A stretch of DNA of 64,000 nucleotides, taken from positions 13,888,001 to 13,952,000 of the forward strand of contig NC_046677.1 in NCBI RefSeq assembly GCF_003369915.1. The letters run 5' to 3'. The first letter of the stretch is position 1, and each line of letters begins with the position of its first letter. This DNA comes from Drosophila miranda (lineage: Eukaryota; Arthropoda; Insecta; Diptera; Drosophilidae). Shown here one piece after another: positions 26,493 to 37,904 of this stretch. A model generated the notes under the pieces. That model was not told where the DNA came from. It worked only from the letters and a program-made list of their open reading frames with translations, and ran no database searches. A program made the position numbers and the translations under genes.

Positions 26493-28884
26493 TTAGTCCC
26501 CCAGGCCAATGCCTTCCTCGATGGTCGCTTCCTCGCTGTTGGCCAAAATCACTCCGTATGAGGGATTTTCGATGAGATGGACTTGCTGCTTGTCGCCGTT
26601 GCGACGACGACGCTGCAGCTCTCTAACGACCAGCAGCGGAATCATCACCAGGGCCAGGCAGAGAAGGATGGCCAGAACTAGCATTGACCAGTGGAAGGCG
26701 AGGTGTTTGCCGGTGGATGCCATAGAACTGGTTTGATCCGATTCCGAACCCTCGCAGGTCTCCGGGGCTACGCACAACTGTCCCGGGATGCAGCCTTGAG
26801 AACAGATGGGTTCGCATTCGCTGGTGCTGGAAGGAAGCATCCTGTATCCATCAAGACAGACGCACGTTTCCGGCCTGAGGCACTCGGCATTGATGCACTG
26901 TTGCTCACATTGAGGTTGACAAATGTGCGGCTTGCTGGAGTTGGTCACCACGTGCCCCGGCTGGCAGTCGCACTGGCCGGGGGCAGAGCAGCGGCCGTTT
27001 TCGCAGCGCGGTCGGCAGCTGGGGACGCACTGATAGTGGAGTCTGGTATCCTCGTAGCCTTCAAGGCAGGCGCAGCTGTTGGGCTCCACGCAGGTGCTGT
27101 TGATGCAGCTGGGGGAGCACTCGGGATCGCAGATGGCGCTGGAGCCGGCTCTCATTCGATAACCCTCGTAGCAGCGACACTGGCCTGAGCCCTCGCAGTG
27201 GCTGTTGACACACTTCTGGGGGCAGTACGGCTGGCAGGTGCCGGTCGGCCAGCGCTTGTAGTAGCCAGAGTCGCACTGACAGATCTCCGGAGCGATGCAG
27301 CGGCCATTTCCGCAATCCTGGCTGCAAATTGGCTCGCAGACGCTCGACCCCAGGATGGGACTTGGTCGGTAGCCGGTAAAGCAGCGACACTCGTTGGGGG
27401 CCACACAGCTGCCGTGCACGCAGGGTCTCGTGCATATGGGTATGCAGTAGAAGGAGAGCAAGGCCTGGTAACCCTCCAGGCAGGTGCAAACTCCGGGATT
27501 GCTGCAGATGCCGTTCCGACAGCTTCGCGGGCAGAATGGCTCGCATTCCGTGATACTGCCATTTACGAAGATGTGGCCGGAGTTACAGGCGCACGTGTCC
27601 GGAGCGATGCAGTGCGAGTTGCTTCCACAGGAAGGATTGCACGTGGGGGAACACCGATGTAGTGAGCTCTTGACAAACCCCTCGTGACACTCGCACTGGC
27701 CGGGGGATCTGCAGAACCCGTTTTCGCAGCCCGCCCCACAGCTAGGCACGCACACATTGTGGGAGTCGTCGGCGAAGGCATGGCCCTCAGAGCACGCGCA
27801 ATGACCAGGTGAGATGCAAGTGCCGTTAACACAGGCAGGATCGCAGAGCGGCGCGCAGCCAGAAGAAATATGATCAGTAATGCGGGTGTACCCCTTTCTA
27901 CAGAAACAATTCTCCGGTAGTAGACATATCCCATTGCTGCAACCGCTCGAACAGACGGGATCACATTTCCAGGGCTGTGAAACTCGCTTCTCGTGTCCTG
28001 CATGGCACTTACACTCATTAGGCCCCACGCAGTCGCCATTCAAGCACTGATCCTGGCAAAAGGGCACACATTTCTTCAACTCCTCGTCTCGCTGATAGCC
28101 GATGTTGCAGACACATGTCGCTGGGCTCGGGCAGTGGCCGTTCTCGCAGTCCACCGTGCAGATGGCCTCACACTCCGTCCGAGAGTCAGCGCGAAAGCGA
28201 TACCCATCCCGGCACTGACACTCATCCGGCGCCACGCAGCTGCCATTGACACATGGATCGCCGCACTCTGGCTCACACACTGTGCGATTGTTCCGATTGG
28301 AAAAGCCCTTGCCGCACAGGCATACGTGGGGGCTGAGGCATCTGCCAGTAATCCCGCAATCCACGCACTGGGGAACGCATTCACTGTGGGAGTACGAGTG
28401 GAAATAGAGCTTAAGTGAGGTGCGCAACCAGACGGTAGTTTCTCTACTCACGCATCTTCGTTGCGAAAGTATCCTTCGCAGCAGACCTCTTCATACGACA
28501 TGTAAGTCTACGGAAAAACAAACAAAACGTGTGAATACAATAAACGTGCATATTCAACTTATAAGATACCAAAGGAACTTTAAATTTATCGAAGAGTAAA
28601 TCACTTCAATTCACATCACTTGATTTACAAAGTTTTGGTTACCTCAGTTCTAGGTCTGCCCACCAAGGATCCACAGTTCCCAGTGCAATTGTTTAACCCC
28701 TGATATTTTCGCATGGTTACCACGGTGCCCCGCATTTTCATTAGACTTGAAATTCATTAAGAGATGGACGTCAGTTAGAATGCAAATTACGCGATCCATA
28801 GATTTTTACTCACGGGACGCGATCGACACAGGCATAAACCTGCAGACCAACACCTGAGAGTATTATTAGCACAAGGCCCCACAT
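26493..28884 (-). CDS. NimC2: Nimrod C-type transmembrane receptor, probable NimC2
   Basis: Likely haemocyte surface receptor of the Nimrod family, involved in recognition or phagocytosis (family knowledge). Exons on the minus strand: 28884-28814, 28745-28643, 28507-28452, 28383-26493; 706 residues. Residues 1-18 form a signal peptide (MWGLVLI...), CCEGY is at 67-71, then about 15 complete NIM repeats of the form CxPxCxxxCxNGxCxxPxxCxCxxGY plus a partial one. A single membrane helix (about 640-665) is followed by RRRR and a short tail with NPSY at 683-686. I placed the exon 4 acceptor at 28,384-28,386 because the phase-2 join restores A-E-C-V-P. Upstream in-frame sequence in that exon is intron. 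The length fits remembered melanogaster NimC2 (about 701) better than NimC1 (about 620). Convergent with rk, divergent from NimC1. Confidence 0.8.
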
Positions 28885-29018
28885 ATTCGGGAATGATCTT
28901 GTAGAAACACTGGACTAAACGCTCGGGGCAACTGCTCACTTTAAGATACACTTGACAAATGATCAGACAAGTGAGTTCTCAATTACATTAAGATGGACAA
29001 GCAATCCCGACATGAGCG

Positions 29019-29025
29019 CTTATCA
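29019..29025 (-). promoter_or_regulatory. GATA-type site upstream of NimC2
   Basis: TGATAAG on the minus strand, about 135 bp upstream of the NimC2 ATG. It fits the WGATAR consensus of Serpent, the blood-cell GATA factor. Binding is inference. Confidence 0.4.
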
Positions 29026-30184
29026 TCCTAGCTTTATATTTTTCTGCGTCTTCATGTACTCTATATATACATATATAGGACAGATACCCCATGTGCTATA
29101 TGTGTTTATTGAACCCAAAGCAGAGATTGCGATACGAGTCCAAGTGCAGTCCACGCAAATTGAGATCCTTAACATTGAATACTCGTATGTAAATGACTTT
29201 TGCGGTCTCGCTTATCGTGCATATAAATAAGATTCCTCTATGAGACCCAAAATGGAAACATGATGTGAGTATACTTTGTCGCTTTGGTGCATCGACTTTG
29301 ATTTAGTGATAAAATAATATTGAAATAATCTACAATTTACAATTTTGTGTCACGTTGATTGTGGTTTATTTCCACTCAAACGGATAGACCGATTTTTATG
29401 AAGTTTTGTTTGTGTATTTAGTATATTATCGAAAAGGCTCCCAACTATTCTTCCCCTTCCTATCGCGACCCACCATTTGTTAAACGGGATTTTATGGTTT
29501 TTGTACGAAGAATCTCTAAATATCCCTTAAAACATGTAAACATAATAAAGTTTGGTCTCTACTATTTGTGTGTGTTAGTCACGTGCTTTATGACTGAAAA
29601 GCATGCAGTTCACTCACGAATGCGAAATAGTATAGCAGAAAGAAGAGCGCATCCAGCAGGATATCAAAAATGTGCGTGTAAGCAGGCACGAGATGACTGA
29701 AATAAACAACGACAATTTCACACACAGAAAAAATTGCAGACAAATCCAGCAAGTACATTGAGCCGTTACATCTGAGTTGTTTCTTCGCCTCGCATTCGAG
29801 TAGGATCAAAACATTGAGTATTACGCTCACCCGAATACTGATTGTTGTTGTGGATAAATAATGTCATTAAGCGGCATGTTCATCGGCACGGATCCAATAT
29901 CGAATCTGTTCCTGAAGTATATATTCAATTAATGCTTCAATATGACGTCGTTCGGAGCAACTGAAATTGCTCACAAACTGCGGAAAAAGGTTTGCGTATC
30001 ACCTAGTAATTAAGTATACATAATTCCATATTTATTTAGTTTTTACTTTGAATTTTATGACCTCAATGACCGAACGCGACTTAGTAACTTTTCCGTTTTA
30101 TTTCTGTTAATGAAATTCCAGCTGATTGTTTCCAGCTAATCTTCCCACGAAGTAGCTTGAGAGGTCCGTACATAATAGTGCCCA

Positions 30185-30207
30185 GATATATATATATATA
30201 TATATAT
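30185..30207. repeat. TA dinucleotide microsatellite
   Basis: About eleven TA units in the NimC2-NimC1 spacer. Likely length-polymorphic. Confidence 0.9.
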
Positions 30208-30323
30208 GGTAATTAATACTATACATATACAACTTTATTATCATGCAAAACATTGTTCGATAATGCGTTGTTAGGAAGAAAAATACTTTGTAAGGCACAG
30301 ATAGGCAGAGAACAGCTATGGTC

Positions 30324-30330
30324 AGATAAG
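30324..30330 (+). promoter_or_regulatory. GATA-type site upstream of NimC1
   Basis: AGATAAG, about 25 bp before a TATA-like ATATAAAAAG (about 30,353) and 397 bp before the NimC1 ATG. Its position close to a plausible core promoter is the main support. Confidence 0.4.
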
Positions 30331-30720
30331 CGACTTCTTTTAAGTTGTGCAAATATAAAAAGACATCTGGGAAAACAGAGCTCCAAGAAAAGATTTACTT
30401 AAGGGATCAAGGTCGCTGAAAGAGTTTCTTTTTATCACTTCTCCTATTAAACAGTGCAATACCAGAACCATGACACAAAGTATTACTGAGATCAAATCGA
30501 GTTCCTAATATTTGCGAGTGCAAAAGCATAGTTTATCTCGCATCCAACGGATGTGGCCGAATACGAATACCCGGAGATGCGAGAACTTGAATGGAAATTC
30601 CAGTTTGAGGGCTCAGTTCAATTCGGAACGTTGTACAGAACGCAGAACTGAACGCTTACTTGGAGATACGAGTGGGCCCCAGAATTATACTAGAGTTGGA
30701 GAACATTGATCACCAAAGCC

Positions 30721-32931
30721 ATGACTCACAATGTAGGTCTTGGGATGGGCTTTGTGCTGGCTGTTGGCTTCCTTTGTGCGGTTCGAGCCTATGATCCAAA
30801 GATCTGTACGAGCTTCGAGAATGTTCCGTACACGCGATCGGTTTACAGGTCTCGCCAGGAGCCGTATCAGAAGCATTCCTTCTGGCAAGGCTGGCAAACC
30901 AAGTTTCGCACAGTATATGGATGGCAAAATGAAGTAAGTTCTAAACTACTCGGAAGTATCTAAAAATAAGAAGAAATTGGGTAAATAACCCATAGCCTTC
31001 ATTAATCAAAAAAAAAAACAACGATGCATTTTGTATTCTTTATGCTCTGAGTAAATCAAATATTAATAAAAGTTATTTTACACCCCCAGGTGAACTATAG
31101 ACTTGAAACAAAACAGGCCTGCTGTGACGGCTACGAGGGATCTATCCAAAACTGCAAGCCCGTTTGCTCTGGAGGCTGCTCCGGAAACAGTTACTGCACC
31201 GCTCCGAATCAGTGTAGCTGCAAGGATGGCTATGGCGGAGCCGATTGCGATCCCATTTGTTCCGACTGCGGCAAGAACGAGTATTGTCTGATGCCGGATC
31301 GGTGTGCCTGCAACGAGGGACACCAGAAGGTCCACAACGACGGCGAATGCCTGCCTGTATGCCCAGAGCCCTGTGGGAATAACAGCTTCTGTGCCGAGCC
31401 GGGAGTTTGCGAGTGCATCGACGGCTATACCAAGTCGGAGATCAACTCCACGTGTCAGCCCGTCTGTCTGCCCCAATGCGATCCCAACTCGTTCTGCCAG
31501 GAGCCGAACGTCTGCGTCTGCGAGAAGGGTTATCAGGCCGATGGGGAGGGCAAGTGCTTTCCCATATGCGACGCTGGTTGTGGTGAACACAGTCAGTGCG
31601 TGAGACCCGGAGTGTGCGAGTGCGAGGCTGGGTATTCCGGGGAGAACTGTCGGCCCGTTTGCTCCCAGGGCTGTCCCGAGCATAGCAGTTGCCTGTCACC
31701 GTCCGTCTGCATCTGCGATCCGGGCTATACCATGAAGGCAGACCGTTGTGAGCCGTACTGTCCCCAGCAGTGCTCGGACTATGCGCGATGCACGGCCCCT
31801 AAAGTCTGCGAATGCTACCCCGGATATGTGGCTACCGGGGAAGACGGTAAGTGCGAGCCAAAGTGCAGCCAAGGCTGTGCCAACGGCTTCTGCTTCTCGC
31901 CGGAGGTTTGTGTCTGCAGCATAGGCTACCTGATGGGCCCCAACAAGACCTGCGAACCCCAGTGCAGTCTCAACTGCGTGCATGGACACTGCACCCACCC
32001 AGAGACGTGCTCCTGCGCAGCTGGCTACCGTTTCCAGGCGAACTCGCAGCATATATGTGAGGCGGTTTGCGCGAATGGTTGTAAGCACGGTGATTGCGTG
32101 GAGCCGGACATCTGTCTCTGCCACGTGGGCTACCAGCCGGTGGCCAACGAATCTGGCAACGTGGTGTGTCAACCCGTCTGTCAATCCCCATGTGCGAAAT
32201 CTACATGCACTGGACCGGACCATTGTAGCTGCCTGGAGGGTTACGTGCACATCTCCCCCTCCGCTTGCGTACCCCACTGCAGCAAGGGCTGCCAGTTCGG
32301 GGACTGCCTGGAGCCAGAGGTGTGCACCTGCCGGCCTGGCTATGAGCAGACAGACGTGGGGTGTAAGCACCAAACTACCTCCACCTCTGCGTCCTTTGCG
32401 GACTCTACATCTACTACGACCTCCATACCTCTCGATGGCTCCACCTCCACCGCTGCTGTTTCCCTAGCTGGCCTTCTTCAAATTCCAGTCTCAAACTGTT
32501 CTAGGGATTGCCTCTGCTGGAATGAGTATGACGAACTGGGTCCCCTGAACAACGCCAAGTGTGTCAACGTTTGTGTGGATGATCATGACAAGCCCTGCCT
32601 GGATCTATTGGAGTGCCTCTGTGATCCCGCTGGTGGACAACTAGTATGTGGCGGAAATGGGGACTACAGCTCCGAGGTAGCGCGCTACATATGCAAGGTG
32701 CTCAAACCCAAGGAGGCCGCGCAGCAAGGGAAGAATGATGCCGCCAAGGCCGAGTCCAGCATAGCCCAGACAACCAGCTTGGAGTCATCCAGCTGGCTCT
32801 CTGGAGTGGGGTGGTGCATCGCTGTCGTCGTTCTTGTGGCCATCGTAGCCACAGCCGTTAAATGCTATCCAAAGTATTACCCCAGACGTGTTTACCAGCC
32901 CGATGAAGCCATTTACGTGAATGCTGATTAG
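30721..32931 (+). CDS. NimC1: Nimrod C-type transmembrane receptor, probable NimC1
   Basis: Probable counterpart of the phagocytic plasmatocyte receptor NimC1 (the P1 antigen in melanogaster; established for the family). Exons 30721-30933 and 31090-32931, phase 0; 684 residues. The start is the ATG of M-T-H-N-V-G; an upstream TTG is not a start. Signal peptide about 1-23, a Tyr/Arg/Trp-rich N-terminal segment, CCDGY at 82-86, then 12 NIM repeats to about residue 495. A Ser/Thr-rich stalk (about 498-535) leads to a separate cysteine-rich segment (about 541-607) that does not follow the NIM spacing. A membrane helix at about 640-662 is followed by a short Tyr-rich tail ending in N-A-D. It lacks the NPxY seen in NimC2. 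The 684 residues exceed the roughly 620 I recall for melanogaster NimC1, so the C1/C2 assignment is less sure than the family. Confidence 0.78.
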
Positions 32932-33148
32932 AATAATAACTTTGTTTTGCTAAAACTAAATACATACGTATTTAAATATAATTATCGAATGATTAATTGA
33001 GTTTTTTCATGCCCGCGAATGTAGATGGCTCTCAGATAACTGCAACTTCGGCTTGTATATTTGAATTTATTATATAACTGCCTAGTCCTATTCCATTTTG
33101 GGGAGTGTATAAATAAAGAATTTGGTAATAAAATAGTTCTCTTCCCTC

Positions 33149-34268
33149 CTAAACAGGAATACACATTGTGGATGGTTCATGGTAGCTAAAGCCCGGATCA
33201 CAGATGCATCGGTTCCGACTGACACACACTCCATTGCTGCACTTTCTGCGGTGAGGAAAGAGTAAGTGAAGTGAAAGGCGTACCAGTATATTGCACCACT
33301 ACGAGTACTCACTGATAACAGTCGGTTTGACAGACCCCATCCTTCAGCATGTATCCCGGTCCGCACTCGCACTCGTTGTTGTCCCTGCAGAGGCCCCCAA
33401 TGCCGCAGTCCGGCTCGCAGACCGGTTGACAGCCATCGTCAGTCAACTGGTACCCCTTGGAGCAGCCACAAACCTCGGGCTCCGTGCAGTTATGGCGCTG
33501 GCTGTTGCCACAACCACTGCTGCAGATGGGCCGGCAGAAGCGCCTCGTTTCGTCCAGCTTGTAGCCAGGATCGCAGAGGCAGCTGCCGTCGAGGAAGCAG
33601 CGGCCGTTCTGGCATCCCAGCGGACAGGCGAAAACGCAGTCCCCGTTGTCGTTCTTCACAAATCCCTCGTAGCAGTCGCATTCTCCCGGAGCACGGCAGC
33701 TTCCGTTCTGACACCCGCACAGGGGACGGCACTGGGTCACTCCCAGCAGGCGGCTGGCGGAGTAGCCAGTACAGCAGACTTCGATCAGCGATAGCTTGTT
33801 GGCCAGGTCTGCCTGAATGGTGTTGGCGTGCGGGTACTTTGTGGCCGTTTCGGGACTGAAGCAGTGGGAGGGGTAGTAAAAATGTACTCGTTTTTATCCC
33901 GCAGAATGCGACGCTGCATCTACTTACGGCACCCAAATGCGGCACTTGTGCTGCTCCCTGTCGAATAGCGTCTCGTGGGAGCGGACCAGGTACTCACGCC
34001 GCTTTGGCTGCTGTTCCAAGGGCCTCAAAACCTCATAGTTGGCTCCCCCAGGACGGTTGAAAAGCGGCTGAGAGGGCGACTGTTGTCTATTGGGCGAATA
34101 GCGACGTCCGAATTGACTTGGGTCCTGAGACTGGGGACGCCTAGGGTCGTAGCGATTCGGGCCATCATACTCCGAGTAGTTGGGCACATTCGTTTGGGTA
34201 GGGGGCAGGCCCAAAACCAGGCAGAGAAGCAGCAGGCCCAGATGTTGGCTCGTCTCATGTAACCACAT
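33149..34268 (-). CDS. NimB5: Secreted Nimrod B-type protein, probable NimB5
   Basis: Secreted NIM-repeat protein. NimB5 in melanogaster is a fat-body factor that adjusts haemocyte number to nutrition (established for the named orthologue). Exons: 34268-33928, 33855-33313, 33245-33149, both introns phase 2; 326 residues. It has a signal peptide (about 1-25), an Arg/Pro/Gln/Tyr-rich region to about residue 90, a first-exon end in C-R-I-W-V-P, CCTGY at 141-145, and five NIM repeats. There is no membrane segment and the protein ends soon after the last repeat. It converges on NimC1; the stop codons are 217 bp apart and poly(A) signals on both strands near 33,060-33,115 imply overlapping 3' ends. 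It diverges from NimB4. The name rests on order and length. Confidence 0.78.
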
Positions 34269-34387
34269 TTTCCGTCTATTCTTCTTTAATTGTTTGCTGT
34301 TTACGTTCCTCGCAATACGCTTGCTAAAATCCTACTAATGTGCCTGAGATTAGCGAGCTCTCCGCCTACCCAGAGTTTGCTCGTGGG

Positions 34388-34394
34388 CTTATCA
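34388..34394 (-). promoter_or_regulatory. GATA-type site upstream of NimB5
   Basis: TGATAAG on the minus strand, 120 bp upstream of the NimB5 start codon. Confidence 0.4.
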
Positions 34395-34989
34395 GTTTAG
34401 GGCCTCTGGAAAGCCTAGGCGAAATAGAGCGGAATTCGGTTGTGGTTTTAGAGATGATTAGGAAACAGTAAATACAATTACGTTACAGATGAAGGAGAGG
34501 CGTCTGATTGATGTATGCAGGGATAGATATGTATAGATATGTACAAATTATACGAAAATGTCATCTTAGATCTTTTGATTGATCCCCTTCTAACCCTTAG
34601 CCAAGATCCAAATTCCACAAAAACCTTATCGTCCAATATTCTAAAACATAACTGCAATAAAATCTAGAAAACAATTTATACGTGTTGCTCCTTATGCTTC
34701 GAAAAGGTGTATTTTACTGTGTATCCCACGTCCGCGTAGTTTTGCAATTCAAGTAATTGTTTCTATATTGTTTATACATACTCGTATTCATTTGATCAAT
34801 AAAACAAGTGCAAGTACCTTAATTAGCTGTGAAATGCCATACAACAATCTATACTTCGGCGCAGTTCACTCTTTCACTTGACATACATACTCGTACATGA
34901 AGTGCCCCGCATCGTGGCTCTGGATCAATCTCTCTCCCGGTCCTCAGCACAGGCCAAAGCTCTCGTATTTCAATTAAAAGTCAAGCCCG

Positions 34990-34996
34990 CTTATCT
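34990..34996 (-). promoter_or_regulatory. GATA-type site upstream of NimB4
   Basis: CTTATCT on the plus strand (AGATAAG on the minus), 110 bp upstream of the NimB4 ATG. Confidence 0.4.
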
Positions 34997-35105
34997 CAGC
35001 CTCTGGCCGCGATTAAGACGCTGACTGACCCAAGTGAGTCGTCGGTGCCGGAACAGTCGGCAATCGCGACTTGAACGCTTCGGTAACTCGCCCAACAAGG
35101 CTGAA

Positions 35106-36944
35106 ATGTCGCAGCTTTTGCGTACGTTGGGTATCCAATCGGTACTGCTGGTTCTGTTCCTCTGTCTGCTGCAGGCCATGGAGCTACAGCTGCATGAGCA
35201 GCAACTGCAGCAGCAGCAGGACGACCAAGCGCGCCTCAGGGAACAGCAACTGAGGCAGCAGCAGCAGCGCGAGCAGCAGGCACAGCAGCGGCGCCACTCC
35301 TCGACGACCACCAGTCGAAAGCCCTTCATCATTCCCAATGGCCTGTCGTTGCCTCGACGAGGAGAACATCCGGACAAGTGCTACCGGGAAGTTCCGTGAG
35401 TAGGTTTTTTCGTAGCAGATCGCAAAATATTCAGATTTATTTGTTTCGAGTATTTATAGTAGAGCAACATTGAATAAAAGGCGGGATTGCCGTTTTCGGA
35501 TGTACTCATATACTCATGCACCCACTACTCACTCCTTTGATTAGGGCTGTCTTCTTTCAGTACGACAAGGAGGTGAAGATCGTGGGCAACAGCACCACCA
35601 ACCCTCACTTCAATGTGATCGAAGTGTGCTGCAAGGGGTGGCGGCGCTACGAGTACGATTGGAGCAAGTGCGTCCCCGACTGCGACGATCGGTGCCAGGA
35701 GAACGGGTTCTGTCTGGCCGGCGGGATTTGCCAGTGCTTTGACGACTTTGTGCTTAACTACCGCAACAACTGTGTGCCGACCTGCCCACTGGGATGCCCC
35801 CATGGTCGCTGCTATCTGAACGGGACCTGCCTCTGCGACAAAGGCTACGAGCTGGATGGGTCCCGACTCTTCTGCCAGCCGCAATGTAATCAGACCTGTG
35901 GACACAACGAGGTCTGTCTGGAGCCTGGAAAATGCTCCTGTGCCGAGGGCTACGTCAGGGGTTTGCGCGAGTCGGCGGCCTTGGGCTGTCAACCCATCTG
36001 CATTCCCGACTGCGGGTACGGACACTGCGTGGCTCCGAATCAATGCGAGTGCTTTCCCGGCTACCACAAACGCATCAATGGCACCTCCTGCGAAAACGGT
36101 TTCTATAAGTAAGTGTTGGGAGGGAAACGCGAACGACCCACTGAATAAGCCATATAAATTTCTCAAATATCAAGTGTGAGTTTTAATTACACCATTTCTT
36201 AGCTACTTATGTCCGTCCGAATCTCCGACATTTCAGGTGGTTTTCACACTTCTTTGACTTATTTTGGTGACGCTGATGATGTTTGAGAAAGTGAGAAATA
36301 TTTCTCAGCAGTTTCATCGCGATTTCTATAATTGTTGGTTATTTGAAGATTCTTTCGAAAGTTTGAAATTTACAGTAATTTTATAGAACCAGTATCAACA
36401 AAGGCTTTACCTTTTTGACAATTTTAACTCTCCATCCAGGCGCTGCGAGAATGGCTTCCGTGCGAACGAGACCACTTGTGTCTGCCAGAACGGATTCCGG
36501 TACGACAATAATACTGCCAGCTGCCTGCCCGACTGCGGAGACAACTGTGAGAACGGAGTCTGCATCTCCCCGGGAAACTGTCGCTGCTTCAACGGATATG
36601 TGCGGAACCGGGAGAAGTGTGAGGCCGTCTGCGATCGAGGCTGTGGCTTTTATGGCAAGTGCATTGCTCCAAATGTGTGTGGATGTGCCATAGTGCCCGG
36701 ACCAGAGACAAGCTATCAGAAGTGTGCGATGGGACTGTGCAGCTCCCTGGGGCGGTGTCGCTGTCTGGAGGGGAAGGTGCGGTTCATTGACAAGTGTATG
36801 TCGCCGGACACGGTCACCACATATGCCTCGGTGGATCCAACGCGGGCGAATAGCTCCCTAATCCTGGAGTTCGAGCTCCTACTTGGCAGGCACTTCATCT
36901 TGGGCGGAGCCGAGAGGTTCCACAACTCGATGTGGTGGCTGTGA
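35106..36944 (+). CDS. NimB4: Secreted Nimrod B-type protein, probable NimB4
   Basis: Secreted NIM-repeat protein. NimB4 in melanogaster is reported to help phagocytes process apoptotic corpses (knowledge of the named orthologue). Exons 35106-35395, 35545-36108, 36440-36944, phase-2 introns; 452 residues against about 448 remembered. The start is the ATG that opens the signal peptide M-S-Q-L-L-R. A Gln-rich region (about 25-70) follows, then the first exon ends C-Y-R-E-V-P. The usual CCxGY reads CCKGW at 125-129. About six to seven NIM repeats follow, the last one irregular, and a cysteine-free C-terminal extension contains L-L-G-R-H-F, also seen in NimB1. I chose the exon 2 acceptor at 35,543-35,544 because it gives P-A-V-F-F-Q, matching the V-V-F-F-Q of NimB1. 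Confidence 0.82.
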
Positions 36945-37353
36945 GGGGAGCGCGTTGCTACATGGACTGATAAGAGTTTATGTTCTCTTCGAAATCACTC
37001 TATTTGCCGTATACTCTCTCCCATTTTTTCAGTCACAAAGAAAATTGTAATAAACATTTAAATATTTCTCAAATAGAGTGGGCTTATCAGTATCAGTGGG
37101 CTCATGCACAATCGTACCTACATGCATACATATGGGTCGTGTAGCCCCCTATGAGCGACGCCCCTGCTGTATTGTCTATTTTAAAATAGTACGAGTAATT
37201 ATCTATTCATGAACATAGACAATTTCTTTCTCCATACACATAAAAGCCGAGCCTGACTGGGAAGACAATTTAGTAGCTCGGAGACACTTGCGATCGCAGC
37301 GCTGACGATTATTGCCATTCACGGCCCCATTCACAATTGTAGAGCTGAACGAA
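36945..37353 (+). other. NimB4-NimB3 spacer with NimB3 promoter
   Basis: Tandem-gene spacer. AATAAA near 37,050 is a likely NimB4 poly(A) signal. A GATA-type site lies at 37,083 and a TATA-like CATAAAAG near 37,240, with the NimB3 ATG 114 bp further on. Confidence 0.55.
37083..37089 (-). promoter_or_regulatory. GATA-type site upstream of NimB3
   Basis: CTTATCA on the plus strand (TGATAAG on the minus), about 155 bp before the TATA-like box and 265 bp before the NimB3 ATG. A second TGATAAG is at 36,968. Confidence 0.4.
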
Positions 37354-37778
37354 ATGCACTTGAAATCCCCACTGATTGGCCTTCTTATCGTCTGCCTAGC
37401 GATTGAGCGACCCTCGCCCACTGCCGCTCAGTTCTGGCTAAAGCTGCCCGAACAAAACTGGGAGCGTGAGATGCTGGCCACACGAGACTCCGGCGTCTGC
37501 TACAAGGAGGAGATGTAGGCTTAGGCCTCTCCCAGAGTTCCCACAACGAGTCTCACATCACATCAATTATCTTGCAGGGTGGAAACCATCAACCCGAATG
37601 CGAGACTCCGTCAGATCTCCTACTGCTGCGAAGGCTACGTGAACCATGGCAGCCCACAGAACCTGAAATGCCAGCCCATCTGTACGAGGATTGTGCGCAC
37701 GGCCTGTGCCTCTCGCCAGGCTACTGTGAGTGTGCTCCGGGCTACTATCGGGAGGAGCGGCGGTGCAAGCAGATGTAA
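37354..37778 (+). CDS. NimB3: Small secreted Nimrod B-type protein, probable NimB3 (frame broken by one base)
   Basis: Smallest member of the cluster. Exons 37354-37514 and 37578-37778; about 120 residues after adding one base, matching roughly 122 remembered for NimB3. Signal peptide about 1-25, first exon end C-Y-K-E-E-M at a phase-2 junction, CCEGY at 70-74, then a single NIM repeat ending C-K-Q-M and a stop. As written, the frame runs off after C-Q-P-I-C-T at about 37,686 and the second half of the NIM repeat (E-D-C-A-H-G-L-C-L-S-P) is one frame away. The donor GTAGGC of exon 1 is weak. Function unknown; a single-repeat protein could be a ligand or decoy, which is inference. Confidence 0.75.
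37683..37688 (+). other. NimB3: Single-base frameshift in NimB3
   Basis: The reading T-G-T A-C-G A-G-G needs one more base to become TGT-ACN-GAG-GAT, which restores the NIM consensus. The remaining 30 codons to TAA at 37,776 are then in frame. Confidence 0.85.
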
Positions 37779-37904
37779 ATCAATGTTATAGAGACATTAA
37801 GAAAAGAAAGCAAATACCAATGATCTATTTCAACAATTGTCGAATCTGTTCATCCGTTCACCCAAAATAAAAACAAGTACTACTTTTCATAAATATTCTT
37901 AATT

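Larger units (their letters stand above)
28885..30720. other. Shared upstream region of NimC2 and NimC1
   Basis: Divergent intergenic region of 1.8 kb with no coding gene recognised. It holds GATA-type sites near both starts (29,019 and 30,324), TATA-like runs (ATATAAAAAG near 30,353; TATATATAC near 29,061) and a TA microsatellite at 30,185-30,207. The stretch 29,380-29,480 reads like old transposon debris but I cannot name it. Confidence 0.5.
34269..35105. other. Divergent promoter region of NimB5 and NimB4
   Basis: 837 bp, non-coding, AT-rich centre. GATA-type sites stand about 120 bp from each ATG (34,388 and 34,990). No TATA box is obvious for either gene. Confidence 0.5.

Noticed and set aside
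28384-28451. Extension of the main NimC2 exon to an ATG upstream
   Set aside because: The in-frame stretch has a good acceptor inside it and, spliced there, joins perfectly to the CCEGY exon in phase 2.
31078-32373. Long antisense frames opposite NimC1 (also opposite NimC2, NimB4 and the vajk-type gene)
   Set aside because: They arise from codon bias and the regular Cys/Gly pattern of the sense genes. Ala/Thr/Val-rich translations without starts or motifs.
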